Assembly: GCA_048268485.1 (NCBI GenBank)
Contig: JBLWVL010000053.1
Coordinates: forward strand, 1 to 18,141
Reading direction: 5' to 3'
From: Oceanospirillum sp048268485
GTDB taxonomy: Bacteria > Pseudomonadota > Gammaproteobacteria > Pseudomonadales > Halomonadaceae
Length of the DNA stretch: 18,141 bases
The first letter of the stretch is position 1, and each line of letters opens with the position of its first letter. Both the position numbers and the translations under genes were made by a program. Below, piece by piece: positions 1 through 6,578 of the stretch. The notes under the pieces are model-generated. The model searched no databases. It was not told the DNA's origin and worked only from the letters and a program-made list of their open reading frames with translations.

Positions 1-543
1 ATCGCCCGAAAATCCAATGAAGAGGATGGCTGTACGGGCCGGTTCTGGGAGGGGCGCTTTAAAAGTCAGGCCCTGTTGGATGAGCAGGCACTGTTAACCT
101 GTATGGCCTATGTTGATCTGAATCCGGTGCGCGCAGGGCTTGCTGATCGCCCGGAACACTCGGATTTTACCTCCGTGCAGCAGCGTATCCGGCAAGGGGC
201 TCAAGGCCGTGAAGAAGCCGATCTACCCAAGCTGAAAGCCTTATCCGCCACTCAGGCGGACAGCGACCACGCAATCGCTTTCGAATCTGCCGATTATCTG
301 GAGTTGGTGGACTGGGCCGGACGTTGCCAGCGGGAAGATAAACGAGGGTTTATCCCCGAGGGCTATCCGCCCATTCTGCAGCGACTGAATATCGACTCGG
401 ATGCCTGGCTGAAAGCGATGCGACCCAAAGGTATGCCACGCTGCCGTGCGGTAGGGCAGCTCAGAAGGTTACAGCAGTTTGCCCGGGATAAAGGGCTGGC
501 ATGGATCTCATCCGGCCAACAGCTGCAGGCTATTTTCAGATAG
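1..543 (+). CDS. REP-associated tyrosine transposase (RayT/IS200-like Y1), 3' part
   Basis: The reading frame is open from base 1, so the gene is cut by the window edge and its true start lies outside. About 180 residues are visible. The segment GRFWEGRFKSQALLDE, followed by MAYVDLNPVRAG, is the hallmark C-terminal half of the Y1/HUH transposase domain used by REP-associated tyrosine transposases. The tyrosine in AYVDLNPVRAG is the likely catalytic nucleophile, while the HUH metal-binding histidines would lie upstream. The rest, to the TAG stop, is the long variable tail often seen in marine gammaproteobacterial members. Such enzymes nick single-stranded hairpin (REP-type) DNA and are usually domesticated, single-copy genes rather than active insertion sequences. 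No matching REP hairpin pair is obvious downstream. The family call is firm; whether the whole gene is intact cannot be seen. Confidence 0.85.
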   Translation: MARKSNEEDGCTGRFWEGRFKSQALLDEQALLTCMAYVDLNPVRAGLADRPEHSDFTSVQQRIRQGAQGREEADLPKLKALSATQADSDHAIAFESADYLELVDWAGRCQREDKRGFIPEGYPPILQRLNIDSDAWLKAMRPKGMPRCRAVGQLRRLQQFARDKGLAWISSGQQLQAIFR

Positions 544-573
544 GTCAGAAAGCGGATTTAACGTGTTGAGGGT

Positions 574-604
574 GGCATAAAATTATGGGTGTCCCGTAAC
601 CTGC
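574..604. other. Possible transposase-associated end sequence
   Basis: Just after the transposase stop lies an AT-rich stretch with GGGTGTCCC, a short interrupted dyad (GGG/CCC). From memory, similar GGGTGTCCC-type sequences often follow transposases of this group in marine gammaproteobacteria and may be a recognition end. No second copy was noticed in this window, so this is a weak call. Confidence 0.25.
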
Positions 605-660
605 AGCCCTCTAAAACAGCTTGGCCTTCAGCTTGATGGCTACGCTAGTCACGTACAGTT

Positions 661-689
661 TTGCTGTCTATACGTTATTTGCGTATACT
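661..689 (+). promoter_or_regulatory. Promoter and autoregulatory dyad of the higBA pair
   Basis: A -35-like TTGCTG (661-666) and a -10 box TATACT (684-689) are separated by 17 bp. An inverted repeat TATACG (669-674) and CGTATA (682-687) with a 7-bp spacer lies between and over these elements, where a bound HTH antitoxin would block RNA polymerase. Transcription starting about 7 bases after the -10 box would begin at or next to the toxin ATG at 696. Boxes and dyad are read directly; operator function is inferred from the known autorepression of HigBA systems. Confidence 0.6.
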
Positions 690-695
690 TCACCT

Positions 696-1028
696 ATGAA
701 AAGCGTATTTGTTGAATCAACCCTATTTGAGAAGTACCGCAGTGAATACATCAGTGATGAAGAGTTCAGGCTTTTTCAGGCTGAGTTAATGTCTAACCCC
801 AAACAGGGTGACGTGATTCAAGGTACAGGTGGTTTGCGGAAGATTCGAGTTGCAAGTAAAGCTAAGGGCAAACGTGGTGGCTCCCGTGTTATCTATTACT
901 TCCTCGATGAAAGGCGACATTTCTACTTGCTGACAATTTATGGCAAAAACGAAATGTCCGATCTGACTACAGGCCAAAAGAAACAGTTAAAAGCTTTTAT
1001 GGAGGCGTGGCGTCATGAGCAGTCGTGA
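696..1028 (+). CDS. higB2: RelE-family mRNA interferase toxin HigB2
   Basis: A 110-residue RelE/ParE-superfamily toxin, predicted to bind the ribosome and cut mRNA during translation. From memory it is very close to Vibrio cholerae HigB-2: the start MKSVFVEST, the middle GDVIQGTGGLRKIRVAS, and the ends IYYFLDE and LLTIYGKNEMSDL match with few changes, and the length is the same. The basic segment KAKGKRGGSR (about residues 55-64), followed by the IYYF strand, fits the RNA-contacting face of RelE folds. ATG 696 was chosen over an upstream in-frame ATG at 621 because it gives the family length and N-terminus; the extra upstream residues would be read from the promoter. No Shine-Dalgarno precedes ATG 696. 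The gene overlaps the antitoxin gene by 14 bases, the toxin-first order typical of HigBA. Confidence 0.92.
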   Translation: MKSVFVESTLFEKYRSEYISDEEFRLFQAELMSNPKQGDVIQGTGGLRKIRVASKAKGKRGGSRVIYYFLDERRHFYLLTIYGKNEMSDLTTGQKKQLKAFMEAWRHEQS

Positions 1029-1329
1029 TCTATTTGCGGAATTAAGTTCCGCTCTTACCGAGGCTAAAGAGCACTCAGAGGGTAGGCTTACCCTTAAAAC
1101 ACACCCGGTTAACGATATCAGTGAGTTAAATATCTCACCGGACGAAATCGTGAGTATTCGTGAACAGTTTAATATGTCACGGGGTGTGTTTGCTCGTTTG
1201 CTGCATACATCATCCCGCACATTAGAGAACTGGGAGCAGGGGCGTAGTGCGCCAAATGGGCAGGCGGTTACCCTTTTAAAATTGGTTCAGCGTCACCCGG
1301 AAACGATGTCGCATATCGCTGAGCTATAG
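1015..1329 (+). CDS. higA2: HigA2-type antitoxin, XRE-family helix-turn-helix
   Basis: A 104-residue antitoxin that should neutralise the upstream toxin and repress the shared promoter. The N-terminal ~40 residues (DLFAELSSALTEAKEHSEG and onward) correspond to the flexible toxin-binding region of V. cholerae HigA2. The C-terminal part carries the HTH: ISPDEIVSIREQFNMSRGVF, then ARLLHTSSRTLENWEQGR with the typical XRE/NadS NWEQG motif. The C-terminal half looks almost identical to the Vibrio protein from memory. Its ATG lies inside the toxin gene, and GGAGG at 1001-1005 stands 9 bases before it, so translation of the two is coupled. Unlike the toxin, the antitoxin has a strong ribosome-binding site, which fits a need for antitoxin excess. 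A strong terminator follows. Confidence 0.92.
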   Translation: MSSRDLFAELSSALTEAKEHSEGRLTLKTHPVNDISELNISPDEIVSIREQFNMSRGVFARLLHTSSRTLENWEQGRSAPNGQAVTLLKLVQRHPETMSHIAEL

Positions 1330-1350
1330 TTCACCCGTACATACCAAGAA

Positions 1351-1381
1351 AGCCCTGAAACCATCGGTTTCAGGGCTTTTT
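1351..1381 (+). terminator. Rho-independent terminator of higBA
   Basis: A perfect 12-bp stem AGCCCTGAAACC (1351-1362) and its complement (1366-1377), with the 3-base loop ATC, runs into a T-run at 1377-1381. On the minus strand the same stem is followed by TTCTT, so it may also help stop transcripts leaving choV, whose stop codon is about 35 bp away. Confidence 0.88.
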
Positions 1382-1414
1382 AGTTTCTAACTGACCGGTC
1401 TTTGCGCGCAGCCA

Positions 1415-2608
1415 TCAATCCGCGACAAAGTGTTTACCCAGCAGTGCGTAGTAGAAGTTATTGTCGTTCAGCACACCGGCAAACTGTCCGTTTTCCTGTA
1501 GCAGTACCGGTAGGCGACTACTGTATCTCAGGTTGATGGCATCCCGCATGCTGATATCCGGTGTGGCGATGGCAAATTGGCCTTTTTCGCCGTCACCCTG
1601 CTGCCAATCTGCTGTGGGCAGCACTTCATCCCCTTTACCGGCCTGTTGGATTTCGCCGTTTTCCAGCTCTACCCAGTAGTTGTGCGTGCGGTCGATGATA
1701 ATGCGGTTATCCGCTTTGCCATCACCGGTGAGCAGATCCAGGCCTGTCATCAGGGTGCGGCCACCGAGCACGTTCAGTGGATTGGTATGGGCGACAAAAT
1801 CTTCAACGTAAGACGTTTTAGGATTCAGCACGATATCTTCCGGCTTGTCGTGCTGGATAATTTTAGCGGATTCCATAATGGCGATATGGCTGCCGATCTT
1901 CAGGGCTTCATCCAGATCGTGGCTGACAAACAGGATGGTTTTCTTCATCTTGCGCTGCAGTTCGATCAGCTCATCCTGCAGCTGGGCGCGGATCAGCGGA
2001 TCAAGGGCAGAAAATGGCTCATCCATCAGCAGAATATCGGTATCCATCGCAAAGGCACGGGCAAGGCCGACACGTTGCTGCATGCCGCCGGAAAGTTCAT
2101 GAGGTTTGGAGTGTGCCCATTCGGCCAGCCCCACCATCTCCAACTTTTCCATGGCGCTTTGCTGGCGCTCTTTTTTGGCGATACCTTTCATTTCGAGGCC
2201 GAAAGCGACATTCTCCAGCACCGTCAGCCAGGGCATCAGGGCAAACTTCTGAAACACCATGGAGATACGGTTGGTGCGCAGATGGCGCAGGGTGTTCTCG
2301 TCACAGGTGGCAATATCTACGGTTTCATCCCCGTCGCGGACTCTCAGGCTGCCACGGGAGATAGGGTTCAGGCCGTTCAGGGTGCGCAACAGGCTGGATT
2401 TACCGGAACCGGACAGTCCCATTAGTACGCAGATTTCACCCTGTTTCACACTGATGTTGGCGTTATGTACACCGACCACGGAACCGGTCTGGTCGATGAT
2501 TTCCTGACGGCTCAGGCCCTGATCCAGTAGTGCCAGAGCAGCCTCTGGCTGATCCCCGAAAACCACATCCAGATTCTCGATCTCAATCATGTTTTGTTCG
2601 GTACTCAT
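1415..2608 (-). CDS. choV: Choline/glycine betaine ABC transporter, ATP-binding subunit
   Basis: Cytoplasmic ATPase that powers choline (or betaine) import with the permease and binding protein encoded just upstream. It has the ProV/OpuAA-type N-terminal extension, then Walker A GLSGSGKSS, the Q-loop region, the signature LSGGMQQRVGLARAF, Walker B ILLMDEPFSALDP and the H-loop SHDLDEAL. The last ~50 residues (from ATPDISMRDAINL) look like one CBS half-domain; ProV from E. coli carries two CBS repeats, so this tail seems shortened, as in ChoV-type proteins. An in-frame GTG lies three codons upstream (2617), but it sits inside the Shine-Dalgarno AAAGGTGA that serves the ATG at 2608, so the ATG is preferred, giving 397 residues. 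The gene starts 36 bp after choW and is the last of the cluster. Confidence 0.93.
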   Translation of the reverse strand: MSTEQNMIEIENLDVVFGDQPEAALALLDQGLSRQEIIDQTGSVVGVHNANISVKQGEICVLMGLSGSGKSSLLRTLNGLNPISRGSLRVRDGDETVDIATCDENTLRHLRTNRISMVFQKFALMPWLTVLENVAFGLEMKGIAKKERQQSAMEKLEMVGLAEWAHSKPHELSGGMQQRVGLARAFAMDTDILLMDEPFSALDPLIRAQLQDELIELQRKMKKTILFVSHDLDEALKIGSHIAIMESAKIIQHDKPEDIVLNPKTSYVEDFVAHTNPLNVLGGRTLMTGLDLLTGDGKADNRIIIDRTHNYWVELENGEIQQAGKGDEVLPTADWQQGDGEKGQFAIATPDISMRDAINLRYSSRLPVLLQENGQFAGVLNDNNFYYALLGKHFVAD

Positions 2609-2644
2609 GATGGTCACCTTTAAACGCTTGTGGAGTGGTTGGGG

Positions 2645-3484
2645 TTAGTGCTCACGGTTCGGCTGTTTGCACAGACGATCCAGCATGATCGCCACCAAAA
2701 CGATGGCCAGACCTGCTTCAAAGCCCTGAGAGATGTTCACGGTATTCAGTGCCCGAACCACAGGCTTACCCAGCCCATCGGCACCCACAAGAGCAGCGAT
2801 AACCACCATCGACAGGGACAACATAATACATTGAGTAACACCGGCCATGATGTTCGGCATCGCGGCGGGCAGCTCCACTTTAAACAGCAGTTTCCAGCGG
2901 GTTGCACCAAAGGCTTTACCGGCTTCCAGCAGTTCCTGTGGCACGCTGCTGATACCCAGTGCGGTGAGGCGAATAGGTGCGGCAATGGCAAAAATAATGG
3001 TGGAGATCAGCCCCGGCACCACGCCCAGACCAAACAGGATCAGAGTCGGAATCAGGTAAACAAAAGTCGGGATCGTCTGCATTAGATCCAGTACCGGGCG
3101 GATTCCTATATGAAATTTCGGATAGTGCGCCGCCAGAATACCCAGCGGAATGCCAAACAGTACGCACATAAAAGTGGCCATCAGTACCAGAACCAGGGTT
3201 TCTATCATCTCAGACCAGTAACCGAGGTTAGCGATCAGTAGAAGTGAGGCCACGACAAAAATCACCAGCCCGATGGAGCGTTGCAGCCACCAGCTCAGGG
3301 CTGCGGTCAGCACGATCAGTACCATGGCAGGAGCCATCAGTAGCAGGTCGGTGACACCCAGAATCAGCCACTCCAGAGAGAAGGCGATAGCATCAAAAAA
3401 TCCGGAGGCATTTCCAATCAGCCAGTCAACGAAGGACTCCATCCATTGTCCCATTGGCAGTTTATGTTCAGTTATCCAGTTCAT
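2645..3484 (-). CDS. choW: Choline/glycine betaine ABC transporter, permease subunit
   Basis: Inner-membrane permease of the ProW/OpuAB/ChoW family, 279 residues. Several hydrophobic segments are visible, including LLLMAPAMVLIVLTAALSWW and VIFVVASLLLIANLGYW, followed by the BPD_transp_1 core. The EAA coupling loop that docks on the ATPase is seen as LLEAGKAFGATRWKLLFKVE, followed by LPAAMPNIMAG. The closing MLSLSMVVIAALVGADGLG is typical of betaine/choline permeases. The long N-terminal amphipathic stretch before the first membrane segment is also usual for ProW-like proteins. Unlike the tight choW-choV spacing, about 300 bases separate it from choX, and that gap is full of dyads, so expression may be lower than for the binding protein. 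Only a weak GGGTAA ribosome-binding site precedes the ATG. Confidence 0.93.
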   Translation of the reverse strand: MNWITEHKLPMGQWMESFVDWLIGNASGFFDAIAFSLEWLILGVTDLLLMAPAMVLIVLTAALSWWLQRSIGLVIFVVASLLLIANLGYWSEMIETLVLVLMATFMCVLFGIPLGILAAHYPKFHIGIRPVLDLMQTIPTFVYLIPTLILFGLGVVPGLISTIIFAIAAPIRLTALGISSVPQELLEAGKAFGATRWKLLFKVELPAAMPNIMAGVTQCIMLSLSMVVIAALVGADGLGKPVVRALNTVNISQGFEAGLAIVLVAIMLDRLCKQPNREH

Positions 3485-3781
3485 ATCGGGTTACCCGAGT
3501 TCGATAGGCGACAGGGTCGCTAAAAAAGACGATATAAAAGAGATCAAAAGCGCCGTAAATGACGGACGGCAAGATGACGCAGTAAAGTGCTTTTGGCTCT
3601 TAAAGCAGCATCTGTCTGCGTAAGAGGACAGATCCAGATGGCTGATTCCTAAGGATGAATACTTCGGATCAGCATGGCGGAGCGGGTCTGGCAAAGCATA
3701 TCGCCCCACCACCTGCGGCGGAATCTGTGATCAGACCCGCCTGTGGTTACTGCAGCCTTAGTTGAAGGCTGGTCACCTGAG
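3485..3781 (-). other. Structured choX-choW intercistronic region
   Basis: This 297-bp gap has no credible gene. It contains several inverted repeats: a 7-bp stem CAGCCTT/AAGGCTG with 5-base loop (3753-3771) directly after the choX stop; GCGGGTCTG (3682-3690) with CAGACCCGC (3732-3740), enclosing a smaller GC-rich dyad (CGCC/GGCG); CTGTC/GACAG near 3610-3630; GCGAC/GTCGC (3508-3520); and CGGGTTACCCG near 3485-3495. None is followed by a T-tract on the minus strand, so these are not standard terminators. Stabilisation or processing of the choX message is the likely role. A hidden small RNA or an internal promoter is also possible. Confidence 0.6.
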
Positions 3782-4756
3782 TTACAGGTTCAGATACTTT
3801 TTAACTGCTGGCAGACCTGGCTTGCCGTCCAGTGTTTTAACACCTTCCAGCCAGTTGTTCAGTGCTTCAGGGTTATTACGCAGCCATTCAGTTGCCGCTT
3901 GCTGAGGTTTTTTGCCGTCATCCAGAATCGCGCCCATGATCTGGTTTTCCATGCTCAGGGAGAACTCCAGGTTGGTCAGCAATTGGCCCATGTTAGGGCA
4001 TTCGGTACTGTAGCCCTTACGGGTGTTGGTATGCACGGTTGCGCCGCCGAAGTTGGGGCCAAACCAGTCATCACCACCATCCAGATATTCGATCTCGAAA
4101 TTGCTGTTCATCGGGTGTGGTTCCCAGCCCAGGAACACAACCCACTTGTTACGGCGCTCGGCACGCTGAACTTCTGACAGCATGCCGGCTTCGGAGGATT
4201 CAACCAGTTTGAAACCATCCAGTTCAAACGCGTCTTTGTCGATCATCTCCTGAATCAGGCGGTTACCATCGTTACCTGGCTCGATGCCATAGATACGGTT
4301 GCGGAATTTGCTTTTGAACTTGGCGATATCCGCAAAGGTGCGTACGCCACCATCAAAGGCCGCCTTGTTAACCGCCAGCGTGTATTTTGCGCCGGTCAGG
4401 TTGGTTTTAACGGTTTCCACGGTGCCTGCTTCACGGTACTTAGCGATATCGCCTTCCATGGTGGGCATCCAGTTACCCAGGAAAACATCCAGCTCACCGG
4501 AAGCCAGAGAGGTATAAGTTACCGGCACAGACAGCAGCTGAGTTTTAGGGGTGTAACCCAGACCTTTAACCACTTCAGAGGTTACCGCAGTGGTTGCCGT
4601 GATATCGGTCCAGCCTACGTCGGAGAAACGAACCGTAGAGCAGCTTTCAGCTGCATGGGCGCTCAGGGAAAAGGCACTGGCAGAAAGGGTTGCGGTGATC
4701 ACCGCGAGCGTTTTTGCGAGTGTCTTTGGGGTAAACGTTTTTTGCGTTTTCATCAT
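3782..4756 (-). CDS. choX: Periplasmic choline-binding protein of the ABC transporter
   Basis: Substrate-binding protein, 324 residues, that captures choline in the periplasm and hands it to ChoW. Residues 1-36 form a Sec signal peptide with cleavage expected after SAHA. The mature part is an OpuAC-type domain. Compared from memory with Sinorhizobium meliloti ChoX, all key residues occur at a constant offset of six: Trp49 and Asp51 (SDVGWTD), Trp96 (FLGNWMPTME), Tyr125 (GAKYTLAV), Asn162 (EPGNDGN) and Trp211 (FLGWEPHPMN). These form the aromatic box for the trimethylammonium group. Cys39 and Cys253 match the spacing of the disulfide reported for ChoX. This favours choline over betaine as ligand. 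AAGGA precedes two adjacent ATG codons (4756 and 4753); either may start translation. Hairpins flank the gene on both sides. Confidence 0.94.
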   Translation of the reverse strand: MMKTQKTFTPKTLAKTLAVITATLSASAFSLSAHAAESCSTVRFSDVGWTDITATTAVTSEVVKGLGYTPKTQLLSVPVTYTSLASGELDVFLGNWMPTMEGDIAKYREAGTVETVKTNLTGAKYTLAVNKAAFDGGVRTFADIAKFKSKFRNRIYGIEPGNDGNRLIQEMIDKDAFELDGFKLVESSEAGMLSEVQRAERRNKWVVFLGWEPHPMNSNFEIEYLDGGDDWFGPNFGGATVHTNTRKGYSTECPNMGQLLTNLEFSLSMENQIMGAILDDGKKPQQAATEWLRNNPEALNNWLEGVKTLDGKPGLPAVKKYLNL

Positions 4757-4801
4757 CTTTCCTTCTCGTTTTCGTACTTTTATCTTTATCGGGGAAATCT
4801 T

Positions 4802-4860
4802 CGCTCTTTACGGAGCGGTAACCATCCGTATTGAGCTGTAGTCGGCCTCAATACAGATGG
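4802..4860 (-). other. Hairpins in the betA-choX gap
   Basis: Two dyads lie in the 109-bp gap. The larger is CCATC-C-GTATTGAG (4822-4835) pairing with CTCAATAC-A-GATGG (4847-4860), a 14-position stem with one mismatch and an 11-base loop. The second is CGCTC/GAGCG (4802-4817) with a 6-base loop. Neither has a T-tract on the minus strand. They probably block exonucleases or mark a processing site between the enzyme genes and the transporter genes, rather than terminating transcription. Confidence 0.65.
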
Positions 4861-4869
4861 TTGAAATCA

Positions 4870-6546
4870 TTAGCGTTGCTGGTTTTCGTAATCCGGGTGA
4901 ATCCAGACGGCTGCATCTGCCTTGGGAAGTGGTTGCTTGCCCAGAATTTTGTCGGCGGCTTTTTCTGCCACCATGATCGTAGGTGCATTCAGATTGCCGT
5001 TGGTGATGGTCGGGAACACAGAGGAATCCACCACCCGAAGATACCTGATACCGCGCACATTACAGTCGGCGTCCAGTACCGCCAGAGGATCGTCTTCAGC
5101 GCCCATTTTGCAGGTACAGGATGGGTGGTATGCGCTTTCGACGTTGTCACGCACCCAAGCATCGATATGTTCATCCGATTCGATGTCGTAGCCCGGCTGA
5201 ATCTCATTACCACGATATTTCTCCAGTGATTTCTGATTCAGAATCTCACGGGTCAGGCGGATACAGGCGCGCCAGTCTTCAATATCCTGCTGTTCCGTCA
5301 GATAGTTGAACAGAATGCTCGGTGCCTCATGGGGATCGGCGCTTTTAATGCGGATATGGCCACGACTGGCGGGCTTGTTCGGGCCAACATGCACCTGAAA
5401 ACCATGCCCTTTAAAGGCGGCATTGCCGTCGTAACGCATGGCCGCGGGCAGAAAGTGGTATTGAATGTCCGGCCATTTCAGCCCCGCACGGGACCGGATA
5501 AAGGCGCAGGATTCAAAGTGGTTGGTAGCGCCCAGGCCGTCTTTGAACAGAATCCAGCGGGTGCCAATCAGGCCTTTGCTGATCAGGTTCAGCTTGGAGT
5601 TCAGCGAGATCGGCTCTTTGCACTGGTACTGGAAATAGACTTCCAGATGATCCTGTAGGTTTTCACCGACACCGGGGAGGTCTTTCACCACCTCAACACC
5701 AGCTTTTTCCAGCACGGCTTTTGGGCCGATACCGGACAGCTGCAACAGCTGTGGTGAACCGACAGAACCAGCCGCTGAGATCACTTCGCGATAGGCGTTA
5801 ATAGTTTTGATCTGACCTTTGTGCTCAAACTCAACACCGGTGGCTGCAATTTCACCGTTGGCTCTCTTGGTCAGGATTTTCCGACTGTGGACGCCGGTCA
5901 GTACGGTCAGGTTCGGGCGCTTCATGGCGCGGCGCAGATACGCGTTAGAGGTGGAGCTGCGTACGCCATTTTTTACCGTCATATGCATCGGGCCGAAACC
6001 CTCCTGACGGTAGCCGTTGTAATCCTTGGTATAGCCGTAGCCCGCATCGACACCGGCATCGATAAACGCCTGATACAGTGGGTTCAGAGACATCCCGTTA
6101 CCATTGCAGGTGCCAACCGGGCCGTTGCCACCGCGATAACTGTCTGCACCGCCTTCCCAGGTTTCGGCCCGCTGGAAATAGGGCAGACAGCTCTGGTAAT
6201 CCCAGCCGGTTGCGCCCTGTTCCTGCCACTGATCAAAATCACAGGCGTGGCCGCGGACATAAACCATACCGTTAATGGAGGAGGAACCGCCCAGGGTCTT
6301 ACCCCGAGGTGTATGCAGCGAGCGGTTGTTAACACCCGGCTCCGGCTCCGTGTGAAACTGCCAGCAGAGGCTTTCGGTGTTCATCGGGTAGGAAAGAGCG
6401 GTCGGCATCTGCACAAAGATGCTCTTGTCGCTGCCGCCTTTCTCCAGCAGAAGTACCGTATGCATGCCGTTTTCTGTCAGACGGTCCGCCAGTACGCAAC
6501 CAGCAGAACCTGCTCCGATGATGATGTAGTCGTATTCCTGTTTCAT
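4870..6546 (-). CDS. betA: Choline dehydrogenase
   Basis: FAD-dependent GMC oxidoreductase that oxidises choline to betaine aldehyde (and can go on to betaine), usually membrane-associated and feeding electrons to the respiratory chain. The N-terminus has the FAD Rossmann motif DYIIIGAGSAGCVLADRL. GMC signature 1 is seen as PRGKTLGGSSSINGMVYVRG and signature 2 as GSVGSPQLLQLSGIGP. Near the C-terminus YHPSCTCKMG carries the catalytic histidine and TNGNLNAPTIMVAE carries the partner asparagine 44 residues later, the same spacing as His466/Asn510 in choline oxidase. I prefer the ATG at 6546 (protein beginning MKQEYDYIIIG, 558 residues), because other BetA proteins start just before DYIIIG. The ATG at 6561 would add five residues. 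Neither has a strong ribosome-binding site. The gene follows betB closely. Confidence 0.95.
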   Translation of the reverse strand: MKQEYDYIIIGAGSAGCVLADRLTENGMHTVLLLEKGGSDKSIFVQMPTALSYPMNTESLCWQFHTEPEPGVNNRSLHTPRGKTLGGSSSINGMVYVRGHACDFDQWQEQGATGWDYQSCLPYFQRAETWEGGADSYRGGNGPVGTCNGNGMSLNPLYQAFIDAGVDAGYGYTKDYNGYRQEGFGPMHMTVKNGVRSSTSNAYLRRAMKRPNLTVLTGVHSRKILTKRANGEIAATGVEFEHKGQIKTINAYREVISAAGSVGSPQLLQLSGIGPKAVLEKAGVEVVKDLPGVGENLQDHLEVYFQYQCKEPISLNSKLNLISKGLIGTRWILFKDGLGATNHFESCAFIRSRAGLKWPDIQYHFLPAAMRYDGNAAFKGHGFQVHVGPNKPASRGHIRIKSADPHEAPSILFNYLTEQQDIEDWRACIRLTREILNQKSLEKYRGNEIQPGYDIESDEHIDAWVRDNVESAYHPSCTCKMGAEDDPLAVLDADCNVRGIRYLRVVDSSVFPTITNGNLNAPTIMVAEKAADKILGKQPLPKADAAVWIHPDYENQQR

Positions 6547-6578
6547 ATCGTTAGGACTCATATTAGGTTGCGCAGGGA

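Noticed and set aside
621..695. N-terminal extension of the HigB2 toxin from an upstream ATG
   Set aside because: The added residues are encoded by the promoter and operator region, and the family length of 110 residues is met from the ATG at 696.
1329..1414. Possible integron attC site after higA2
   Set aside because: The strong dyad here is a perfect 12-bp stem with a 3-base loop and T-run, a terminator; no attC core sites were seen.
1577..2425. Long plus-strand open frame (282 codons) opposite choV
   Set aside because: It lies wholly antisense to a well-conserved ATPase gene, its product has no recognisable domain and is His/Gln-rich in the way of antisense frames.
2609..2617. GTG start for choV
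   Set aside because: The GTG is inside the AAAGGTGA ribosome-binding sequence for the ATG at 2608.
3491..3712. Minus-strand 73-codon frame in the choX-choW gap
   Set aside because: It needs a GTG start with no proper Shine-Dalgarno, its composition (Ser/Cys/Phe-rich) is not protein-like, and it overlaps the inverted repeats that explain the region better.
3682..3740. Rho-independent terminator after choX
   Set aside because: The stems are GC-rich but no T-tract follows on the minus strand, and choW/choV downstream are needed for the same transporter.
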